Source: RYN-230 sp963844695
Lineage (GTDB): Bacteria; Actinomycetota; Actinomycetes; Streptosporangiales; Streptosporangiaceae
DNA: 64,000 nt
Assembly: GCA_963844695.1 (NCBI GenBank)
Contig: CAWJPL010000045.1
Coordinates: forward strand, 1-64,000
Reading direction: 5' to 3'
Every line of letters begins with the position of its first letter. The stretch's first letter is position 1. Shown one piece after another: positions 8,527 to 17,630 of this stretch. The position numbers and the translations under genes are program-made. The notes below the pieces were generated by a model. That model was given only the letters and a program-made list of their open reading frames with translations. It searched no databases and was not told the origin of the DNA.

Positions 8527-9921
8527 TTATGCCTGACCGTCGCCCGGGTTGGCTGCGGGGGTGGTTTGCGGGCGCGGCGCGGCGGGCCGGGGCTCAGCGG
8601 CCGGCTCGGCAGCCTCGGCCGGGGCGCGGGCTGGGGACAGGGTCTGGATGGTCAGGTAGGCGACCACCACGGCGACGATGATGAGCGGGGCAGTGGCGAT
8701 TCCGGCTTTAGAGGTCAGCAGGAGGACGATGATGGTTGCTGACAAGGGCAGTCTGAGGATTGACACGGTTGCCGCGGCCATCAGTACGGCCACGGCCGGG
8801 GTCTCGGAGAACCCTGGCAGGTGCGCGGCGAGCAGACCGCCGGCCGCGCCGACGAACAGGCCCGGGAAGGTTGGGCCGCCCCGGAAGCTGCCCAGCGAGA
8901 TACTCCAGGCCACGCCCTTGAACAAGAGCAGGAACGCCAGGGTGGACAAGGCCACGGTCGGGCCTTGTTTGATCATCGAGCTGAAGGCGTCCTGGCCGGA
9001 GAACAGCACGGTGTCCGCTGGCTGGTGAGTGATCTGGGAGAACGCGATCGCCAGGCCGCCTACGGCCAGCGCTGCCGCCGGCAGCAGCAGCCACGGCCGC
9101 TGGGCGACGATATGGGCCGACATCCGTGCCCCCTCGGTGATCACGATGATGACCAGGGCCGCGGTGAAGGCGAGCGCGATGGCCCAGCCGAAGTCGGCGA
9201 CGGTGAGGGTAGAGAACGCGGGCAGCGAGAAGGGGCTCAGCGCGTAGGCGCTGGAGCTGAGTCCGGTCCAGTGGCCCATGCCGATGAAGATGACCGAGCC
9301 AATGCCGGCCGACATCAGGCCCGGCAGCAGGATCAGTGGCAGTATCGGGCCGCCCAGCCCGGCGGCCTCGATGAGGATGATCGCGCCGATGACCGGCGAG
9401 CCGAAGACGGTGGCGATCGCGGCGAACGCCGCGCTCGCGGCGAGTACGACCCTGGCCTGGTCGGGGATGTCTTTCCTGGCCAGCCGGACAGTCAGGATCG
9501 CCAGGCCGCCGCCGAGGGCGATGAGCGGGGCCTCGGGTCCCAGCACGAGACCCAGGCCCAGGGTGGCCAGCGCGGCGAGCAGGATGCCGGGCAGTTCGGC
9601 TGGCTTGGCGGTGCCGGTCTTGATCCCCTCGTAGGGGATGTGACCGCCGTGACCAGGCAGCCGCACGATCGCGACGGCGGCCAGCACCCCGGCGACAGCG
9701 AGTACGGGAAGCGGCCACCACCAGGGGACGGGATGCAGGCCCAGCCCGCTGGGCAGGCTCTTGTACACCTCTTGCTGGATCCAGTGGACCAGTTCCAGGA
9801 AGCACCAAGAGGCGAACGAGACCAGCACCCCGATCAGCGCGGCGAAGACGAGCAGGACGCGGTAGCTCTTGCCCCTGATCGTCGCACCCGGATCGGGGGC
9901 AGTGGCAGTCGCCGCACTCAC
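8527..9921 (-). CDS. ClC-family chloride channel or transporter
   Basis: 464 residues with at least ten membrane helices. ClC motifs are present: GPEAP at residues 128-132 in place of GREGP, where Glu130 matches the gating/proton glutamate, and GSFRGGPTFPGLFVGA near 335-350 in place of GxFxP. There are no C-terminal CBS domains; instead a Pro/Ala-rich tail follows. The family moves chloride, in bacteria often as Cl-/H+ exchange in acid resistance. The gene is alone and shares its strand with the DUF2252 gene upstream, 126 bases away. Confidence 0.88.
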   Translation of the reverse strand: MSAATATAPDPGATIRGKSYRVLLVFAALIGVLVSFASWCFLELVHWIQQEVYKSLPSGLGLHPVPWWWPLPVLAVAGVLAAVAIVRLPGHGGHIPYEGIKTGTAKPAELPGILLAALATLGLGLVLGPEAPLIALGGGLAILTVRLARKDIPDQARVVLAASAAFAAIATVFGSPVIGAIILIEAAGLGGPILPLILLPGLMSAGIGSVIFIGMGHWTGLSSSAYALSPFSLPAFSTLTVADFGWAIALAFTAALVIIVITEGARMSAHIVAQRPWLLLPAAALAVGGLAIAFSQITHQPADTVLFSGQDAFSSMIKQGPTVALSTLAFLLLFKGVAWSISLGSFRGGPTFPGLFVGAAGGLLAAHLPGFSETPAVAVLMAAATVSILRLPLSATIIVLLLTSKAGIATAPLIIVAVVVAYLTIQTLSPARAPAEAAEPAAEPRPAAPRPQTTPAANPGDGQA

Positions 9922-10047
9922 CGGGGTACCTGCTGCCTCGCCCGGGGGCGTCCCGCCGGCGTCCGGTCCCTGCGCCTGGCCACTGGGCTCAAGTCACCCG
10001 TGGCACAGCCACCTCCCGGAACGGCCACCAAGGCGCCGGGTGCCGGG

Positions 10048-11517
10048 TCAGATCTCGCTGGTGGCATCAACGTTGCCGTCCTTCACGGCGGCTTGCAGGG
10101 CGGCGTAATCGCGTTCGTTCTGGTCGGCGTAGGTTTCGGCGAAGTCGGCGATCGCCTCGTCGAACTTGCGTGAGCCGCCGAGGTAGGCGGCCAGGGCGAC
10201 ACGGTCACCAGAGCGGGCGTGCGCCCGGGCCAGGGTCCAGCCGCACAGGCCGGCGTAGACGGCCATGCCCGAGGGAATCATCAGCTCGATCGGGACGGAG
10301 AACTTCCAGTCCTTCAGCTGGCGGACGTAGAAGTCGCGGTCCACCTTGTCCGGCCCTGGGGAGCGGGTCCAGCCCAGGAAGATGTCGCTTGCGGCCTGCA
10401 TCAGGTGCTGCCCGGCCACGACTCGCTCGCCCTGGTTAGTGTGCTGGCTGCGCCCGCAGTAGCCGGCCAGGACCGACGGCTGGGCCTCTTTGGCCTGCAG
10501 GAACAAGGGCTCGGTCCCGTCCCCGGCGTCCATCAGCAAGATCCAGGCGCGGGTGCCCACGCTGCCGACGCCGACGACCTTGCGGGCCACCTGGACCAGC
10601 CTGAACTGCTCCAGCAGATGCCGCCGGTCCGACGACAGGGTGCGCCGGTATTTACCAAGCACGCTAAGCAGCTGCCCGTAGATGGCGCCCGCCTGGACGT
10701 CGGCGAAGACCTCCTCGATCGGCATGATCATCGGGGGATCGCTGATGATCCGCGGCTGACCGTCGGCCAGGGTGGTGAGCTTGCGCAGTGCCTTCGTGCT
10801 GTCGGCCGTGTGCGCCTTGGCCAGCAGCGTCTGGGTCTTCTTGAACCTTTTCGCCTTCATCTCGGACCTGAAGTCGCCGAGGGCCTGCTCGATGTCCAGG
10901 TGGGCGTACCAGACGTCCAGGAGCGGCTGGTCGGCGAAGGTGCGCATCGCGGTGCGGTACCCCTCGGCCGCCGCGAGGACGATCTTGCGGCGGGCCTTGG
11001 CCGGGAACCCGTTGTCGCGTCCGGCCACGGCCAGGCTGGCGGCCAGGCGCTTGACGTCCCATTCGAACGGGCCGGGCAGGGTCTCGTCGAAGTCGTTGAC
11101 GTCGAAGACCAGCCGCCGCTCCGGCGAGGCGAACGCCCCGAAATTGGACAGGTGCGCGTCCCCGCACAGTTGTACCCGCAGCCCTGAGGCGGGCGTGCTG
11201 GCCAGGTCGGCGGCCATCGGCAGCGCCGCCCCCCGGTAGAACGTGAACGCCGACACCAGCATCCGCCCGTGCCGGACCGGCACCAGTTCCGGCACCCGCG
11301 AGGTCGCCTGCCCGGCCAGCAGCCCCACTGGATCGCGCGACCCGTCCGGGACGAACTCCGCATGCGCCTCCAGCGGCGCCGCCGCCCGCGCGTCCTTTCC
11401 ACGTGCCACCCGTTCCGCGCGGCTCAACGGCTCCCGCGTTCCCGCCCGCGCCTGGGCTGGGCGGGATGCCCGCAGGCCAGACTTCGCTGCCCCGGTTCTC
11501 TCAGCTGTCACGGTCAT
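10048..11517 (-). CDS. DUF2252 domain protein (kinase-like fold)
   Basis: 489 residues. Family landmarks are VPVRHGRMLVSAFTFYRGAA, LCGDAHLSNFGAF near residue 118 (similar to the HxDxxxxN loop of aminoglycoside-phosphotransferase-like kinases) and VFDVNDFDETLPGPFEWDVK (similar to a DFD metal motif). Later come KVVGVGSVGTRAWILLM and EAQPSVLAGYCG. The family is widespread in actinobacteria and its substrate is unknown. The ATG has ATCATGACC context, with no strong ribosome binding site. It lies upstream of the ClC gene and may be co-transcribed with it. Confidence 0.88.
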   Translation of the reverse strand: MTVTAERTGAAKSGLRASRPAQARAGTREPLSRAERVARGKDARAAAPLEAHAEFVPDGSRDPVGLLAGQATSRVPELVPVRHGRMLVSAFTFYRGAALPMAADLASTPASGLRVQLCGDAHLSNFGAFASPERRLVFDVNDFDETLPGPFEWDVKRLAASLAVAGRDNGFPAKARRKIVLAAAEGYRTAMRTFADQPLLDVWYAHLDIEQALGDFRSEMKAKRFKKTQTLLAKAHTADSTKALRKLTTLADGQPRIISDPPMIMPIEEVFADVQAGAIYGQLLSVLGKYRRTLSSDRRHLLEQFRLVQVARKVVGVGSVGTRAWILLMDAGDGTEPLFLQAKEAQPSVLAGYCGRSQHTNQGERVVAGQHLMQAASDIFLGWTRSPGPDKVDRDFYVRQLKDWKFSVPIELMIPSGMAVYAGLCGWTLARAHARSGDRVALAAYLGGSRKFDEAIADFAETYADQNERDYAALQAAVKDGNVDATSEI

Positions 11518-12428
11518 GATCCCTCCGTCCGCGCCACGACGAGAGGCCCGGTACCACGGATCTGGCCTCGTAAATCGGGACGGTTCCGTCCCGCGAACGC
11601 CGGGAAGATGTTCGTCACGTCACCTGCCCCCAGCGTGCGTGGCGCTCTCGCCACAATCGGCCGCGTGAGATGTCCCGAGCATCCTCCGGATCGGATGAAT
11701 GTGACGCCTGGCCGGGAGAGGGCGCCGCTCGCGGGCTGCCCGGAACGGCCACGAGCAATGAGGCAGGCTGATCGTGGGGCGCCGACGACCAAGATCCAGC
11801 AGGCCTCAGGTTCATGGGTCTGTGGCCGCCAGTTGCCCGCGATAGAGCTGGCAGGACGGCCCGGCGGCGCCGGGGGTCGATCCGTGACCGGTGGCCGGCG
11901 TGAGGCTGCCGGACGAGCGCGGCGTCGTTTAGCCCTTCTCGCTTGATCAACAGTGTTCCTCCCGCGGGACCCCGAAAACGCAGGTGGGCCGGTCCAGGGG
12001 CAGTGGATGGTCGCCTGCGGCCGCCCGTCGGGTGGTAACGGACGAGTGCGCCGCCGTAGGCGGGCCATTGACCCCGCACCGTCGAGTCTTCTGGTACCGG
12101 CGCGGCGGCCATCCTCTGCTGAGCGCGACGGTCCCAGCCAGGCAGCGACGTGGCCTGGCGGTGCGCCCATAGCCTCGCGGGCGCAGATCCCGTATTGGCC
12201 GCGGCCCTGCGGCCTGGACTGGGCGAGCGGGCGGCCCGGGCCAGGCATGGGATTCATCCATATGGGATGAAGCTCGCCGTCGGCACGCAGGGAAGGATCA
12301 CGGCAGACACGGCCAGGCTGGACGGAGATCGGTGATGCCTTTCCACGGGGACGTGCGTGACTTTGGTGTAGTGGTGATCGGTGCGGGCCCGGCCGAGCCG
12401 GCCGTCTCGCCAGCAGATCGGGGGGCAC
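11518..12428. other. 911-bp stretch without a recognisable gene
   Basis: Several frames are open on the minus strand, but their translations are Arg/Pro-rich with no motif, and the longest runs antisense through two real genes. The region must hold divergent promoters for the DUF2252 and GAP genes. The only structured site I see is the palindrome at 12253-12271. Confidence 0.4.
12253..12271. promoter_or_regulatory. Inverted repeat, possible operator
   Basis: TTCATCC, five bases (ATATG), then GGATGAA: two perfect 7-base arms, AT-rich for this genome, 158 bases upstream of the GAP gene start. No adjacent regulator. Confidence 0.3.
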
Positions 12429-13085
12429 ATGCTCGTCCTTAGCCTGGTTCTCATCGGTTTGGCGATCACGCTCGATCCGGTTCCGCTGACCGCGTTCATC
12501 CTGGTCCTGGTGTCGAGGAGCGGCGTGCGGAAGGGCGCGGCATTCATCTTCGGCTGGCTGGTGTCGCTCGCGATCGTGATCGCGTTCACAGTGTTCGTCA
12601 CCGGCAACAATCCCCCGAAGCCGAACACGGCTCCCTCGCTGGCCGCACTCGCCGCCAAGCTCGCCATCGGGCTCTGGCTGCTGGTGGTCGCGGTCCGGCA
12701 GTACCGGAAGCTCGGCAAGCCGAAACCGCCGAAAAAGCCTCCCCGGTGGCAGGCCGGTATTGACCACATGACGCCGTGGTATGCGATCGGGCTCAGCCCG
12801 CTCACCCAGCCCTGGGGGCTCATCGCTGCCGGGGTCACGGTCATCGTGGAGGCCAAGCTCTCCTCCTGGCAGGACTACCTCGCGCTGGCCCTGTTCTGCG
12901 TCATCGCCACTTCCTCGATCCTCGCGATGGAGATCTACGCCGGTTTCCGCCCCCAGCCCGCCCAGGAGTTCCTGGCCCGGTTGCGGCAGTGGATCGACAC
13001 CCATACCGACCAGGTCATCATCATCGTGTCCCTGGTCGTGGGCTTCTGGCTGGTCGGCAACAGCATCTACTATCTCGTCACCTAG
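12429..13085 (+). CDS. GAP (Sap) family membrane protein
   Basis: 218 residues from an ATG preceded by GGGGGG. Six helices of the LysE-like fold are visible. The family pattern ALTLDPVP-like (LAITLDPVPLTAFILVLVS) sits at the N-terminus and NPxPW-like LTQPWGLIAAG in the middle. A charged loop (RKLGKPKPPKKPPRWQ) separates the halves. Related mycobacterial proteins (Sap, sulfolipid-1-addressing protein) help move cell-envelope glycolipids. No lipid genes lie beside it here, so the cargo is unknown. Confidence 0.82.
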   Translation: MLVLSLVLIGLAITLDPVPLTAFILVLVSRSGVRKGAAFIFGWLVSLAIVIAFTVFVTGNNPPKPNTAPSLAALAAKLAIGLWLLVVAVRQYRKLGKPKPPKKPPRWQAGIDHMTPWYAIGLSPLTQPWGLIAAGVTVIVEAKLSSWQDYLALALFCVIATSSILAMEIYAGFRPQPAQEFLARLRQWIDTHTDQVIIIVSLVVGFWLVGNSIYYLVT

Positions 13086-13141
13086 TGTGGCCGCCGCCGG
13101 GCTGCTCTCCCGGCCCGCTGGGCAGCGCCGCACCCGGCTCG

Positions 13142-14065
13142 TCAGGGATGCAGCTGGTGGCCAGCCACCAGCTTGGCGCTCATCTTGATCGCCTTGACGG
13201 CGGCGGTGGCGCCCGATTCCAGCGTGAGGCCGAGGGCGAGTACGAAGATCCCCGGGATGAAAAGGGCAGGGGAGCCGAGCATGAGGAGGCCGATCCGGCC
13301 GAGAGCGTAGGGCGGGGAGCACACCACGCCGCCGATCACCCCGGCCACTGCAGTGGCCTTCAGCTTGTCCGCCGCCGAGTAGGTGGTCTTCATGCCGATC
13401 AGTCTCGACGGCAGCGACACGTAGGTCACCATCATGATGGCGATGACGACACTCATGGAGATGGGGAACCACCAGCGGCCCCACCGGTAGGCATACAGGG
13501 CGGCTATTCCGAGCATCAGCCCGATCACGGCGCCCCAGCCGAAGATGGTCGCGGCGTGTGACCGGGCCCGGGTGACTGCGGGCCGGATGTCGGGCCGGCC
13601 TGGCGTGGCGATGGCAAAGGCGAACACGGCGTTCAGGAAAAAGCTGGCGGCCGTGATGACCGTAACGCCGATGATGGCGGCGACGAGGGCCGGCCCAGGC
13701 AACGCGTGGAAAGACTTTCCGTGGAAGACGTGAGCCTTGAGGTCCAGCATTGCGGCCCAGATCCACATGGCCGGGAGCACCTGGACTATCGTGAGCCGCC
13801 AGTTGGAGAACAGCAGCTTGACTCCTTCGAACAGCATGACAAAGGCACCGCAGACTATTCCGAGCGGTGCGAAGATGCGCCGGCGACTGCTCAGCTGAAG
13901 GACCGCGGCCTCGACCGTGGCTTCGTCGCCCTCGTCGACGGCGCGGACCAGCCTCCGGATCTGGGTCACCAGGGCTGCCCGGCGCGAGACCGGGCCAGCC
14001 GCCGGGCGGTTCTCCTCGACCGGGACAGGATCGGCCGGGCCGGAACCGTCCTTCCCGACATTCAT
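13142..14065 (-). CDS. Multi-pass membrane protein of unknown function
   Basis: 307 residues from the ATG at 14065 (GAGAGGG about ten bases upstream). The frame is open further upstream, but that part is low complexity. After a hydrophilic N-terminus with a helical segment (LVRAVDEGDEATVEAAVLQL) there are about six membrane helices, the longest being GPALVAAIIGVTVITAASFF. The loop TPGRPDIRPAVTRARSHAAT and the segment SLPSRLIGMKTTYSAADKLK are distinctive but not known to me. It is convergent with the GAP gene, ending 56 bases from it. Confidence 0.75.
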   Translation of the reverse strand: MNVGKDGSGPADPVPVEENRPAAGPVSRRAALVTQIRRLVRAVDEGDEATVEAAVLQLSSRRRIFAPLGIVCGAFVMLFEGVKLLFSNWRLTIVQVLPAMWIWAAMLDLKAHVFHGKSFHALPGPALVAAIIGVTVITAASFFLNAVFAFAIATPGRPDIRPAVTRARSHAATIFGWGAVIGLMLGIAALYAYRWGRWWFPISMSVVIAIMMVTYVSLPSRLIGMKTTYSAADKLKATAVAGVIGGVVCSPPYALGRIGLLMLGSPALFIPGIFVLALGLTLESGATAAVKAIKMSAKLVAGHQLHP

Positions 14066-14402
14066 CCAGGCCGCCCTCTCTTGGACCGGCGTATCCGCTG
14101 AATCTTCCGCTGACCTCGGCGCGGATCCGTGCCCGGGACAGGCTGCTGGCCTCGCTCGGAACACAAGCAGTTCATCGCCGCTCCGGGCCGGGGACATCCC
14201 CCCGATGGGTGAGTTCCGCCAGGTCATGAGGCAGGACCTGGGCCAGCCGCCCGAGGGTGGTCTGGCCCATTCGCTGTTTGCCATTGTCTACCCATTCTGG
14301 ATGATGCCGGTGATCGGCTCCCAGGCGAATAGTGAGCTATTCGGGGCGCTGGGCCCTGTTAGGTGGCTGCTATCGGCAGCCTCCTGGTGCTAAGGAGAGG
14401 CA
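14066..14402. other. Divergent intergenic region
   Basis: 337 bases between two divergent membrane-protein genes. A 62-codon frame (14205-14393) ends just before the AAGGAGAGG ribosome binding site of the next gene. It has no convincing ribosome binding site or family, so I do not call it. Confidence 0.35.
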
Positions 14403-14810
14403 ATGTCACTCGCTGCTTCGTCCTATCCGCTGCTGAACCTTTTCTGGACGATCTTCATCGTCTTTCTGTGGGTCATCTGGATCTGGGTCTTGATCTGGGT
14501 GTTTATCGACATCTTCCGCAGCCGTGACCTGTCCGGCTGGGCCAAGGCCTTGTGGTTCTTGTTTGTGCTGCTGATCCCGCTGATCGGCGTGCTGGTCTAC
14601 CTGATCGCGCGCGGCGGCTCGATGCAGGAGCGGGCCGCGCAGGATGTCCAGCAGCAGGACGCGGAGTTGCGCAGCTACGTCCAGGAAGCCGCGGCGAGCG
14701 CACCAGCCAGCACGGCGGATCAGCTCGCGAAGCTGGCCGACCTGCGCGACCGGGGAGTCATCTCTGCCGAGGAGTTCGAGCGCGAGAAGGCCAGGGTCCT
14801 GGCGGCCTGA
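14403..14810 (+). CDS. PLDc_N/SHOCT-domain membrane protein
   Basis: 135 residues with a strong AAGGAGAGG ribosome binding site. Two membrane helices (about 13-35 and 47-68) form a phospholipase-D nuclease N-terminal (PLDc_N) hairpin: WVFIDIFRSRDLSGWAKALW and LLIPLIGVLVYLIARG. The C-terminal ~30 residues are a SHOCT motif (LAKLADLRDRGVISAEEFER). Many actinobacteria have such proteins; they are thought to act in oligomer assembly at the membrane, without a known reaction. Confidence 0.88.
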   Translation: MSLAASSYPLLNLFWTIFIVFLWVIWIWVLIWVFIDIFRSRDLSGWAKALWFLFVLLIPLIGVLVYLIARGGSMQERAAQDVQQQDAELRSYVQEAAASAPASTADQLAKLADLRDRGVISAEEFEREKARVLAA

Positions 14811-14897
14811 CCTACCAGTTCAGTCACGAAACCTCGGGCCAGGTCGGCCGGGCATCTCACGATCTGAGGCAAACGCGCCCTGCCAGCGGGAATCCGC

Positions 14898-15728
14898 TCA
14901 TCTGACAGGCTCATCCGGGGATCGCAGTGTTCCCCCCAGACGTCCCGGTCTCCAGCGTGGCCGGGGCACGCTGGCGCGTAGCCGTTGAGTGCAGGGGTGC
15001 TGGGGGTCGTCGAGGACCTGCGCGGTGCGGCCGTGTTCAACCACCGTCCCGTGCTGGAGTACCACCGTCTCATCGGTGAGCTGGCGTACCACGGCCAGGT
15101 CGTGGCTGATGACGACGTAGGAGACGCGGGTCTGGTCGCGGATGTCGGCGAGCAGGTTCAGCACCTGGGCCTGGATCGACACGTCGAGGGCGGCGGTGGA
15201 TTCGTCCAGGATGAGCACGGCGGGCTCCGCCGCGAGGGCGCGGGCGATCGCCACCCGTTGCCGCTGGCCGCCGGACAGCGACCGGGGCAGCGCGCGCGAC
15301 TGACGTGCGTCCAGGCCGACCAGGCCGGTGAGTTCGGCAACGCGGGCTCGGCGGCGTTCCGCAGGCCACCGGTGGTGCAGCCGGAGCACCTCGTCGATGG
15401 CGGCTTGGGCGCTCTGGCGCGGATCGAGGCTGGTGTAGGGGTCCTGGAACACGATCTGGACCTCCCGCCCGCGTCGGCGCCTGTCGCGGGCCGACCTCGG
15501 CGGACGGGAACGATCACGCCCGCAGGCGGTGATGACGCCGCGGGTCGGCCGCTCCAAGCCGACGATCATCCGCGCGATCGTGGTCTTCCCGGCACCGGAC
15601 TGCCCGGCGATGGCCAGCGAGCGGCCAGGCTGAAGCTCGAAGGAGACATCGTCGACGGCGACGAAATCGCCATACTCCTTGCGCAGCCCGGCTACCTCCA
15701 GGACCGGCGCGCCCCTGCCGTCAGGCAT
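14898..15728 (-). CDS. Oligo/dipeptide ABC transporter ATP-binding protein (DppF-like)
   Basis: 276 residues from the ATG at 15728, which overlaps the stop of the preceding ATPase gene. Walker A is IAGQSGAGKTTIARM, the signature is LSGGQRQRVAIARAL, Walker B is AVLILDESTAALD and the switch His lies in VVISHDLAVVRQL. It ends with the DDPQHPCTQRL segment of peptide-importer ATPases. The open frame continues upstream inside the neighbour but has no homology there. It is the last gene of the five-gene dpp-type operon and supplies energy with the DppD-like partner. Confidence 0.88.
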   Translation of the reverse strand: MPDGRGAPVLEVAGLRKEYGDFVAVDDVSFELQPGRSLAIAGQSGAGKTTIARMIVGLERPTRGVITACGRDRSRPPRSARDRRRRGREVQIVFQDPYTSLDPRQSAQAAIDEVLRLHHRWPAERRRARVAELTGLVGLDARQSRALPRSLSGGQRQRVAIARALAAEPAVLILDESTAALDVSIQAQVLNLLADIRDQTRVSYVVISHDLAVVRQLTDETVVLQHGTVVEHGRTAQVLDDPQHPCTQRLRASVPRPRWRPGRLGGTLRSPDEPVR

Positions 15729-16764
15729 CGGACGCCCGGAGAAGCTGGCCGCGCAGCTCGCGGGCGCGGGCGCACCGGCTGAGCCCGTCGTCGAGTTCGG
15801 CGAGACCGGGCATGGCGGTGCCGCACACCTTCCTGACATGGGCACACCGCGGCGCGAAGGCGCACGCCCCCGCCGGTGCCTCGAACGCGGACAGCGGCTG
15901 CCCGGGAATGGCACGCAGCCGGTGTGCTGCCTGCGTGATGTCCGGCCGGGCGGCGGCCAGCGCGGCGGTGTAGGGGTGCAACGGGTCGCTGTGCAGCAAG
16001 GCGGAGGTGCGGACTTCCACGATCTGCCCGGCGTACATCACGGCCGTACGGTCGCAGATGGCGGCCGCCAGGTCCAGGTCATGGGTGATGAACAGCATTC
16101 CCAGCCCGAACTCCCGGCGGAGATCGTCGAGGATCACCATGAGCTCCGCCTGGGTGGTGACGTCCAGGGCGGTGGTCGGCTCGTCGGCCAGCAGCAGGCG
16201 GGGCCCGGTGAGCAGCGCCGCGGCGATCATGACCCGCTGCAGCATGCCGCCGGACATCTGGTGCGGGTACTGCCGCAGCCTCCGGGTTGCGTCTTCGATG
16301 CCAACCTGGGCGAGCGCGTCTGCGGCGCGGCGCTGCGCCTGTGCCGCAGGCACCCCGAGGTTGGCCCGCAGCGCTTCGGTCATGAAGTCACCGATGCGCC
16401 GCACCGGATTGATGTGCGCCCTTGGATCCTGGAAGATCATCGCCACCTGGCTGCGGTACTGGCGGAGCTGCGCGCCAGCGAGCCGGCCGATGTCGGTGCC
16501 CCCGAACCGGATCGAGCCATGGACTTCGGCCCCGCGCGGCAGCAGGCGGCCGATCGCCCGGGCGGTCATGGTCTTGCCCGACCCGGACTCTCCGACCAGG
16601 CCCAAGGCCTCACCCTGGCGGACCGTCAGCGAAACGTCACGCAGTACCGGGCGCTTCGCGCCTTTCATTTCCAGCATCACGCTGAGATCGCTGATCTCGA
16701 GCAGCGGCGCGCCTGCCTCGGCTGCGCGGGACTGTGTCGCTGCGACTGCCGCCGGGTCGTTCAT
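15721..16764 (-). CDS. Oligo/dipeptide ABC transporter ATP-binding protein (DppD-like)
   Basis: 347 residues. The start at 16764 overlaps the stop of the permease gene as ATGA. Walker A is LVGESGSGKTMTARAI, the signature is QMSGGMLQRVMIAAAL, Walker B is RLLLADEPTTALDVTTQ, and the H-loop is LFITHDLDLAAAI. The C-terminal Cys-containing region GACAFAPRCAHVRKVCG is the oligopeptide-transporter C-terminal (oligo_HPY) domain. It forms the ATPase pair with the next gene and is translationally coupled to its neighbours on both sides. Confidence 0.9.
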   Translation of the reverse strand: MNDPAAVAATQSRAAEAGAPLLEISDLSVMLEMKGAKRPVLRDVSLTVRQGEALGLVGESGSGKTMTARAIGRLLPRGAEVHGSIRFGGTDIGRLAGAQLRQYRSQVAMIFQDPRAHINPVRRIGDFMTEALRANLGVPAAQAQRRAADALAQVGIEDATRRLRQYPHQMSGGMLQRVMIAAALLTGPRLLLADEPTTALDVTTQAELMVILDDLRREFGLGMLFITHDLDLAAAICDRTAVMYAGQIVEVRTSALLHSDPLHPYTAALAAARPDITQAAHRLRAIPGQPLSAFEAPAGACAFAPRCAHVRKVCGTAMPGLAELDDGLSRCARARELRGQLLRASDA

Positions 16765-17630
16765 CCTCGGGCCGCCTGACCGTATTCGAACAGCCGCTCG
16801 CCCAGTACGTTGACCGCGATCACCACGGCCACGATGCACACCCCGGCGGCGAGCGCGGGCAGCGGGTAGCCCTGGACGATACCGGCCTGGTTCTCTGAGA
16901 TCATCACGCCCCAGTTGGCGGTGGGCGGCTGTACTCCCAGGCCCAGGAACGAGATGGCCGCCAGGTCGACCATGGCGTAGCCGAACAGGACTGTCGCCTG
17001 GGCCAAGATCAGCGGTGCGATGTTCGGGACCAGGTGCCGCAGGCAGATCGCGGTGGCCGGTACCCCCTGCACCTCCAGCGCCGCGACGTACGGCCGGCTC
17101 CGCTCTGTCAGCGCCGCGCCACGCAGCACCCGGGCGACGTAGGGCAGGTACGCGACGGACAGGGCGATCGTGGCTGCGGGCAGGCCCGCCCCGAACACCG
17201 CCGTCGCCAGCAGTGCGAGCAGGATGCCGGGGAACGCGAACAGGATGTCCAGGCCAGAGGAGATCACGACGTCGGCGGCACGGCGCCGCCAGGCGGCGGT
17301 GACCGCGATCAGCGTGCCCACGGGCACGCTGATCATGACGACAGCCAGTGGACCGAGCATCGAGGACTGCGCACCGGCCAGCAGCCGGGATGCCACGTCG
17401 CGGCCCTCGAAGTCAAAGCCGAGCACGTGGCCGCCCACCGGGCCCACCCAGGCCAGCGACAAGTTGGGCAGGGTGGGATCGTAGGGGGCGAGCAGCGGTC
17501 CGAACACGGCCGCGAACGTGGCGGCTAGGAGGACGGCCGCCGACGCGATACCGGCTGGGCCGATGGAGCGCAGCAGGGCCAGCCCCCGACCAGGCGCGGC
17601 GGCCTCGTCGGCCAGCTGGACCGGGCTCAC
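16761..17630 (-). CDS. Peptide ABC transporter permease (DppC-like)
   Basis: 289 residues with an N-terminal helix (GIASAAVLLAATFAAVFGPL) followed by the outside segment LAPYDPTLPNLSLAW and GFDFEGRDVASRLLAGA, both hallmarks of DppC/OppC. The coupling loop is EVQGVPATAICLRHLVPNI, where family members have EAARALGAS..IIxRHxLPN. Five further helices follow. The gene overlaps the DppB-like gene upstream by four bases and the DppD-like gene downstream by four bases. Confidence 0.9.
   Translation of the reverse strand: MSPVQLADEAAAPGRGLALLRSIGPAGIASAAVLLAATFAAVFGPLLAPYDPTLPNLSLAWVGPVGGHVLGFDFEGRDVASRLLAGAQSSMLGPLAVVMISVPVGTLIAVTAAWRRRAADVVISSGLDILFAFPGILLALLATAVFGAGLPAATIALSVAYLPYVARVLRGAALTERSRPYVAALEVQGVPATAICLRHLVPNIAPLILAQATVLFGYAMVDLAAISFLGLGVQPPTANWGVMISENQAGIVQGYPLPALAAGVCIVAVVIAVNVLGERLFEYGQAARG

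Noticed and set aside
11514..13766. A 750-codon open frame on the minus strand
   Set aside because: It runs antisense through the GAP gene and part of the next membrane protein, with a translation of low complexity; it is a by-product of high GC.
14205..14393. A 62-codon frame before the SHOCT gene
   Set aside because: No clear ribosome binding site and no recognisable family; only a hydrophobic patch. Not strong enough to call.
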